45,322 bases of DNA from Caldilineaceae bacterium (GTDB lineage Bacteria > Chloroflexota > Anaerolineae > Caldilineales > Caldilineaceae): assembly GCA_019637645.1 (NCBI GenBank), contig JAHBVH010000068.1:1-45322 (forward strand), written 5' to 3'. The notes beneath the pieces are model-generated. The model was given only the letters and a program-made list of their open reading frames with translations, had not been told where the DNA came from and made no database searches. This document shows, piece after piece, positions 41,568 to 45,322 of this stretch. Position 1 is the first letter of the stretch; each line of letters opens with the position of its first letter. Both the position numbers and the translations under genes were made by a program.

Positions 41568-42788
41568 TTATTGACCGACAGCCTGTTGGAGGAAAGCCGG
41601 GTTGGCCCCGCTCTGGAAGACGCTCAACTCCGGCGCGCTCTCCAACACCTTCTGCGCCACCAAGAAATCAGCCGTTGTTTTGAGGGCTTGACCTAAGGCA
41701 CCCGGTGCGGCACTGGTCCCAAAATAGGTCGCGTCAAGCTGTTCACTAGCCGTCAACCAGATGAGACCCGCGGCCTGGGCCGTGGCTTCTTCAGGCGTGA
41801 TGCTCAGTTCGGCGGCAAGCAACGCCGCCGCTTGGGTTGGGTCACTGCGATAGAGATCCACGGCCTTGGAAAGATTCTGGACATAGAGCGCCACAGCTTC
41901 GGGGTATTGGCTGGCAAAGTCGCGGGTGACGATAGCCACATCAAACGTCGGGAAGCCCTGGGCGGCCACCTCGTCGCTACCGATCAGCTTGGTACCGCCA
42001 TCATCATAGAGCTTTTGGAGGGTCGGTTGCCAAACGTAAGCGCCATCAAGGTCACCGCGCGTCCACGCCGCCAACAGATCAGCCGGGTTGAAATCGAGCA
42101 AGGTCACTTCATCTGGGCTAATGCCATTCAGTTGGAGCACTTGCAGGAGCGAGTAATGGGTGGTTGAGCCAAAGGGTGCGCCTAGCTTCTTGCCTTTCAG
42201 ATCCGCAAAGCTTTGGATCGAGCCACGCACGGCCAGCGCTTCGCTATCACCGATGAGATCATAGAAAGCAACCACTTCATAGGGAAGCCCTTGGGCCAAC
42301 CCAGCCGCCGCCGGACTGCTGCCCACCAACCCAATATCAATGCTACCACTGGCAATCGCCGTATTGACATCGCGTCCACTTTCAAATTGACGCCACTCAA
42401 TGGCTGTACCGAGTGCTTGTTCATGCCACTGAAGTTGCTTGGCAATCAATTCGGCATTGGGGATAGCCTGATAACCAATGCGCACAACATCGGGCTTGTT
42501 GGTGATAGTGATGGTCGGGTAGGCGACTGCCGTGGCCGCGCTCGTAATCGGCGCGCGCGCGGCGGTCACCGCTTCAGTAGCGGTTACGCCTTCGGTGGTC
42601 GTGACTACAGCCGTGGTCGTAATCGCAGGCGTAGCGGTCAGCGGCTCCGTTGGTGCTTCCGTTGGTGCCGCGGTTGGTGCTGGCGCAGTCGTCGGCGTCG
42701 CGCCGGCACCACAAGCCGCGAGGCTGAATAGCAACAGCGCAAGCAACAGCGCAAGGTACGTAGATTTTACAGAAAAACGATGAACCAT
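41568..42788 (-). CDS. tauA: Taurine-type ABC substrate-binding lipoprotein TauA
   Basis: A 406-residue lipoprotein. The signal peptide ends in LAAC (C26), followed by a 60-residue Thr/Ala/Pro/Glu linker. The binding domain matches TauA: VRIGYQAIPNAELIAKQL, WRQFESGRDVNTAIASGSIDIGLVGSSPAA, APFGSTTHYSLLQVL and AAWTRGDLDGAYVWQP. ATG 42788 is preferred over TTG 42803 because GGGAG precedes it. It starts 50 bp after the tRNA-Cys gene on the same strand. Confidence 0.92.
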   Translation of the reverse strand: MVHRFSVKSTYLALLLALLLFSLAACGAGATPTTAPAPTAAPTEAPTEPLTATPAITTTAVVTTTEGVTATEAVTAARAPITSAATAVAYPTITITNKPDVVRIGYQAIPNAELIAKQLQWHEQALGTAIEWRQFESGRDVNTAIASGSIDIGLVGSSPAAAGLAQGLPYEVVAFYDLIGDSEALAVRGSIQSFADLKGKKLGAPFGSTTHYSLLQVLQLNGISPDEVTLLDFNPADLLAAWTRGDLDGAYVWQPTLQKLYDDGGTKLIGSDEVAAQGFPTFDVAIVTRDFASQYPEAVALYVQNLSKAVDLYRSDPTQAAALLAAELSITPEEATAQAAGLIWLTASEQLDATYFGTSAAPGALGQALKTTADFLVAQKVLESAPELSVFQSGANPAFLQQAVGQ

Positions 42789-42838
42789 AGGAAACTCTCC
42801 CAATCCTTTATTGTGCGTTTCATCAAAAGTACAACAAG

Positions 42839-42910
42839 AGGCGACGGCCGGAATCGAACCGGCGTATCAGGATTTTGCAGATCCATGCCTTACCACTTGG
42901 CGACGTCGCC
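42839..42910 (-). tRNA. tRNA-Cys (anticodon GCA)
   Basis: The 72-nt cloverleaf is complete: acceptor GGCGACG/CGTCGCC, D-arm GCCAAGTGGTAAGGC, anticodon arm GGAT-CTGCAAA-ATCC with anticodon GCA, and T-arm GCCGG-TTCGATT-CCGGC. The discriminator is U73, as required for cysteinyl-tRNA. CCA is not encoded. It lies between the UspA-like gene and tauA on the same strand, inside a unit that begins with a poly-Cys leader. Confidence 0.95.
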
Positions 42911-42927
42911 ATCAAATTTTCGGGATT

Positions 42928-42957
42928 GCCCGGGATGACGGGCGTCAGCGCCCGGGC
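42928..42957 (-). promoter_or_regulatory. GC-rich hairpin just upstream of tRNA-Cys
   Basis: GCCCGGG (42928-42934) pairs with CCCGGGC (42951-42957), and inner bases pair further. It may be a tRNA processing element or a terminator for upstream transcription. Confidence 0.4.
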
Positions 42958-43005
42958 GGAACCGAAAGAAGAGAGAAGAAAAAGAATGAGAATGAGAGAG
43001 GGTGA

Positions 43006-43035
43006 GCAACGAATCGGCTCCCCACGATTCGTTGC
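43006..43035 (-). terminator. Hairpin between the UspA-like gene and tRNA-Cys
   Basis: Perfect 11-bp arms (43006-43016/43025-43035, gcaacgaatcg/cgattcgttgc) with an 8-nt loop. On the transcript strand a 40-nt pyrimidine-rich tract follows (+ strand purines, 42963-43001). It could partly terminate transcription from the 44186 promoter before the tRNA and tau genes. I see nothing else in 43036-43165. Confidence 0.5.
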
Positions 43036-43165
43036 CCCCGCCAAGATCGGATCACCAATCCGGTTTTGATGGGGCGATCACCTTCTGCTCAGCATAATCT
43101 AGCCTGATGGCTATCCACCACCAGGGAGCGCCCCCTCGCCGATGTTCAGGTTGTTGATCGCTTGG

Positions 43166-43717
43166 TTAAAGCGCATGGGCGAGCGACGGTTCATAGGCCA
43201 ACTTTTCTAACGTAGCTTGCTCTTGCGTGGTACGCTGTTTCGCGCCGGCGGCAGGATCAGCACGCATCAGTAACAAAGGAATGGGCGACTGCCGCAAGAC
43301 ATTTTCGGCCACGCTGCCCAAGAGCAAGCGCGACAGGCCGGTGCGGCCACGCGTTGCCATGGCAATGAGATCATAGATGCCGTTTTCCACGGCAGCGAGG
43401 ATTTGCGCCACCGGCTCGCCGACCCGCACGATGGTATGGACGCGATAACCGGCGGCGCGCAACGTATTTGCCAACGCTTTTAGCTCAATTTCAAAGCGTT
43501 GGCGATAGTGGTGCCATTCCTCGTCTGTGCATGGCACTAGGTAGGTTGAATGGGGAACGTCACCCACATAGGCATCGACCGTCATGCTGTGGTCTGGTCG
43601 TTGCGTGATGCCCAACAAAATCAACTCTGCCTCGCTCGGTGAGAAAAGCTGGCGCACCACCGACAGAATTTCTAGACTGATTTCAGAGACATTGAGTGGA
43701 ATCAGAATCCGACGCAT
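43166..43717 (-). CDS. Universal stress protein (UspA family)
   Basis: A 183-residue UspA-domain protein: RRILIPLNVSEIS at the start, the nucleotide-binding GRTGLSRLLLGSVAENVL (G-x2-G-x9-G-S) and PIPLLLMR strand at the end. A 35-residue tail extends past the usual 140-150-residue domain. ATG 43717 has AAAGG 7 nt upstream; the upstream in-frame start at 43744 is less likely. It is the first structural gene after the poly-Cys leader at 43978, 260 bp upstream; I see nothing else coding in that gap. Confidence 0.88.
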   Translation of the reverse strand: MRRILIPLNVSEISLEILSVVRQLFSPSEAELILLGITQRPDHSMTVDAYVGDVPHSTYLVPCTDEEWHHYRQRFEIELKALANTLRAAGYRVHTIVRVGEPVAQILAAVENGIYDLIAMATRGRTGLSRLLLGSVAENVLRQSPIPLLLMRADPAAGAKQRTTQEQATLEKLAYEPSLAHAL

Positions 43718-43977
43718 AGAATTACCTTTCCTAGTCCAACCCATAGCATGCCAGCGTTGCGCAAGAGCAGTTCAATGCCCATACAACGCCTTGGTGCGAT
43801 CTATAAGATAGCGTGGATATTCAAAGTCCAAAACGCGGACAACTCGCTGAAATACGTGGGGAGGATGGTGGGTTTGGCTACTGGCGTGTGGTCAAGGAAG
43901 AGTGCGTAACAGCGCCTGAGCCATTGCTGCCCCTTCTGACAGCGAGCAAACACCATTCTCACCCAGGCGAGCGCCCG

Positions 43978-44058
43978 CTAGCTACAGCAGGCCCTACACC
44001 CGGCGCAGGAGAAAGAACAACAAGTAGAGGTACAACAGGAGGTAAAATAAGCCATCAT
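43978..44058 (-). CDS. Poly-Cys leader peptide of the usp-tRNA-Cys-tau unit (26 aa)
   Basis: A 26-codon ORF (tandem ATGATG at 44058-44053, TAG 43978-43980) with eight Cys: FTSCCTSTCC and CAGCRACCS at the end. An in-frame TGA lies shortly upstream, so the ORF must start here. It begins about 120 nt after the expected transcription start. Its last 17 bp are identical to the end of the ssu leader (31505-31521). No strong ribosome site is seen. Inferred role: cysteine-sensing leader. Confidence 0.75.
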   Translation of the reverse strand: MMAYFTSCCTSTCCSFSCAGCRACCS

Positions 44059-44129
44059 AAAATCAGTTCAGCGTAGCTGTGTAAAAGTCAAAATTATGCA
44101 TAGAACTTACCAAATAACGCGTTTCACAG

Positions 44130-44180
44130 AGACCTGACAGCATCTTTCGTTGACAGTTGTGGAGACCACAGAGCCAACCA
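44130..44180. repeat. Dispersed ~50-bp repeat (copy 2)
   Basis: It matches 20882-20931 at most positions in the same orientation, including the internal GTGG/CCAC hairpin. Here it occupies the start of the leader RNA made from the 44186 promoter. Confidence 0.6.
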
Positions 44181-44185
44181 TAGGT

Positions 44186-44241
44186 AGTATGGCAGGCGGT
44201 CGTAACAGCCACGGTTGTATGCTGGTAACAGAGCGGTAACA
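44186..44241 (-). promoter_or_regulatory. PhoB-type 56-bp promoter, copy 7 (usp-tRNA-Cys-tau unit)
   Basis: Read leftwards: TGTTAC (44241-44236), TGTTAC (44230-44225), TACAAC (44219-44214), TGTTAC (44207-44202), 10 bp, then -10 CATACT (44191-44186). The half-sites are strong but the -10 is the weakest of the seven. The expected start is near 44178. Confidence 0.78.
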
Positions 44242-44275
44242 AAGCTAGAAGCTCCCTAGTTGAGCAGAATAGCCA

Positions 44276-44315
44276 AAGACCTGTCAGGTCTTGTCTAAGC
44301 ACGTAACGCCTAAAA
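44276..44315. repeat. Dispersed repeat module, inverse copy of 17079-17115
   Basis: The 17-nt palindrome AAGACCTGTCAGGTCTT (44276-44292) is followed by gtctaagcacgtaacgccta, the reverse complement of the flank at 17078-17097 with few changes. It lies between the FAD protein's stop and the copy 7 operator. Confidence 0.65.
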
Positions 44316-44330
44316 GTAATCAACTTGCGT

Positions 44331-45322
44331 TCAAACCGGCACACGTTCCGCAACAGGCGGAGCGCTGTTAGTGGGCGCGCCCCACGGCGCTAACAGATGC
44401 CTGGCCACCGTTTGAGCCTGGTTGCGGAGTTCAGGTATGGCTGTACACTCTAGTAATTCCCCAACCAAGAGTGAACCCATGGGAAAAATCGCGCCGGTAG
44501 CGTTGTTTTTAGCACGGCCTTGACTGTCCACCGCAACCCCCATGCCCAAGGGACCCCGGGTGAGTAGACCACGGCTATGGAGATTGGCCAGCAACTCATC
44601 ATGACCGACGGTGCTATCATAGGTTGGGCCAGTACAATTGATCACAAGCGCGGCGTTGACCACAGTCAGATCAGACGTACTAGCCGGATAATAGGCTACC
44701 TTCAGCCCAGCAACATGGGTATTCAGCTGGCAAATCTTACCAGCAACAACCTGCAACCGCCCACGCTGCTGCAAGGCAAGCAACTCTGTGGAGGCGGCAG
44801 GGGCCACACGATGGCGATGGACATTCCACAAGGTGAAGAGACGACGCATGAACTTACGCTTCTCACCGACCTCCAGTTGTTGCCAGAGCGTTTGGGTAAT
44901 CGGACGCAGCGAATCAATCACGCTGCGCCAGTCGTACCCCAACGTAGCCGCCTGCTCGATTTCGGCGCGCAAGCCTTGCAAAAGCCCCAATGCTGTACGC
45001 GGGGCAGCGGCTGGATGGCGCGTCCAAGTCCAAGCGGGGTAGGGCTTGGGATGCTCATGCACTGCAGGCAACCAACCATGCCGTGAGATCGCCAAGATCG
45101 ATCCACGGTAGCCTTGGGCTTCTAGAGTCTGCACCGTATCGACCATGGTCAAGCCCGTGCCAATGATCACGATGGTGCTGTCAGGTGGCAGTTTGCGAAC
45201 ACCAGCGGGATAGTCACTAGTGGCGGTTGGTTGCCAAGCATCAACCACCCACTGGGCCTCGGGTGTCTGCGCGTTGGGCAGAAAGCTGGGGCGGCTCGCG
45301 CGGTTGCCCGTGGCGAGCACCA
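44331..45322 (-). CDS. FAD/NAD(P)-binding protein (5' end outside the window)
   Basis: About 330 residues of a flavin-type protein that continues past the right edge. Near the visible start are ATGN (typical end of the first FAD domain) and a second Rossmann motif, IVIIGTGLTMVDTVQTLEAQGY; VINCTGPTYD marks the third nucleotide-contact segment. It resembles the NAD_binding_9/YdhS-like FAD-NAD(P)-binding proteins with no settled substrate. Oxidation or reduction of a small molecule is all that can be said. It ends just before the copy 7 promoter, so it belongs to a different transcription unit. Confidence 0.75.
   Translation of the reverse strand, partial: VLATGNRASRPSFLPNAQTPEAQWVVDAWQPTATSDYPAGVRKLPPDSTIVIIGTGLTMVDTVQTLEAQGYRGSILAISRHGWLPAVHEHPKPYPAWTWTRHPAAAPRTALGLLQGLRAEIEQAATLGYDWRSVIDSLRPITQTLWQQLEVGEKRKFMRRLFTLWNVHRHRVAPAASTELLALQQRGRLQVVAGKICQLNTHVAGLKVAYYPASTSDLTVVNAALVINCTGPTYDSTVGHDELLANLHSRGLLTRGPLGMGVAVDSQGRAKNNATGAIFPMGSLLVGELLECTAIPELRNQAQTVARHLLAPWGAPTNSAPPVAERVPV

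Noticed and set aside
43813..44076. 87-aa rightward ORF opposite the poly-Cys leader
   Set aside because: Low-complexity Gly/Thr/Pro end arises from the Cys codons on the other strand. It has no homology cue or promoter, and lies antisense to the leader.

Overview
The window looks like a chromosomal stretch of a Chloroflexota bacterium. This is inferred from the many lipoprotein and Tat-lipoprotein solute-binding proteins with Ala/Thr/Pro-rich linkers, the gene families present and dispersed CCTGACAGGT-type palindromes; no rRNA or marker gene fixes the lineage. It splits into a rightward sugar-type catabolic cluster (1-7130) and a leftward sulfur-acquisition island of about 38 kb (7186-45322).

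Left part (+ strand): the end of a family 5 solute-binding protein, an MFS transporter, three Gfo/Idh/MocA oxidoreductases, an APH-like kinase with a degenerate catalytic loop and a xylose-isomerase-like TIM barrel enzyme. Together they look like uptake and redox/epimerisation of a sugar, inositol or glycoside.

Right part (- strand): five leftward transcription units. (i) pstSCAB. (ii) An AhpD-like protein, a nitroreductase-like flavoenzyme, a DUF1684 protein, a GNAT acetyltransferase, an M20 deacetylase, two NtaA/SnaA-type monooxygenases and another LLM enzyme; this set resembles the Bacillus ytmI-type S-alkylcysteine salvage pathway. (iii) ssuCB, ssuE, three tandem sulfonate-type binding proteins, three LLM monooxygenases, a thioredoxin-like protein, a lipoprotein and a cysteine dioxygenase. 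(iv) A CysA-type sulfurtransferase, a peptide ABC transporter and a cystathionine synthase/lyase. (v) A UspA protein, tRNA-Cys(GCA) and tauA-tauB-ssuD-tauC. Two small paralogous membrane proteins face right, each divergent from unit (ii) or (iv). An incomplete FAD/NAD(P)-binding protein closes the window.

Main discovery: every one of these units, plus both small-protein genes, starts with the same 56-bp promoter. I found seven copies, at 11381-11436, 19625-19680, 19733-19788, 31817-31872, 38093-38148, 38175-38230 and 44186-44241. Reading with transcription, four TGTTAC-like half-sites begin 11, 11 and 12 bp apart, then come exactly 10 bp and a TAnnnT-like -10 hexamer. This is the layout of a PhoB/OmpR-family activator promoter. 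All five leftward promoters are followed, 66-142 nt after the expected start, by a very short ORF packed with Cys codons (11227-11295, 19477-19551, 31509-31667, 37942-38007, 43978-44058). Two of these ORFs run into a conserved 12-13-bp stem, an antiterminator and a classic T-run terminator. I read this as an undescribed two-layer regulon: activation by a PhoB-like regulator, then cysteine-tRNA-sensing attenuation. The pst operon is included, so it may carry a sulfur oxyanion or link phosphate to sulfur status. The regulator gene is not in the window.
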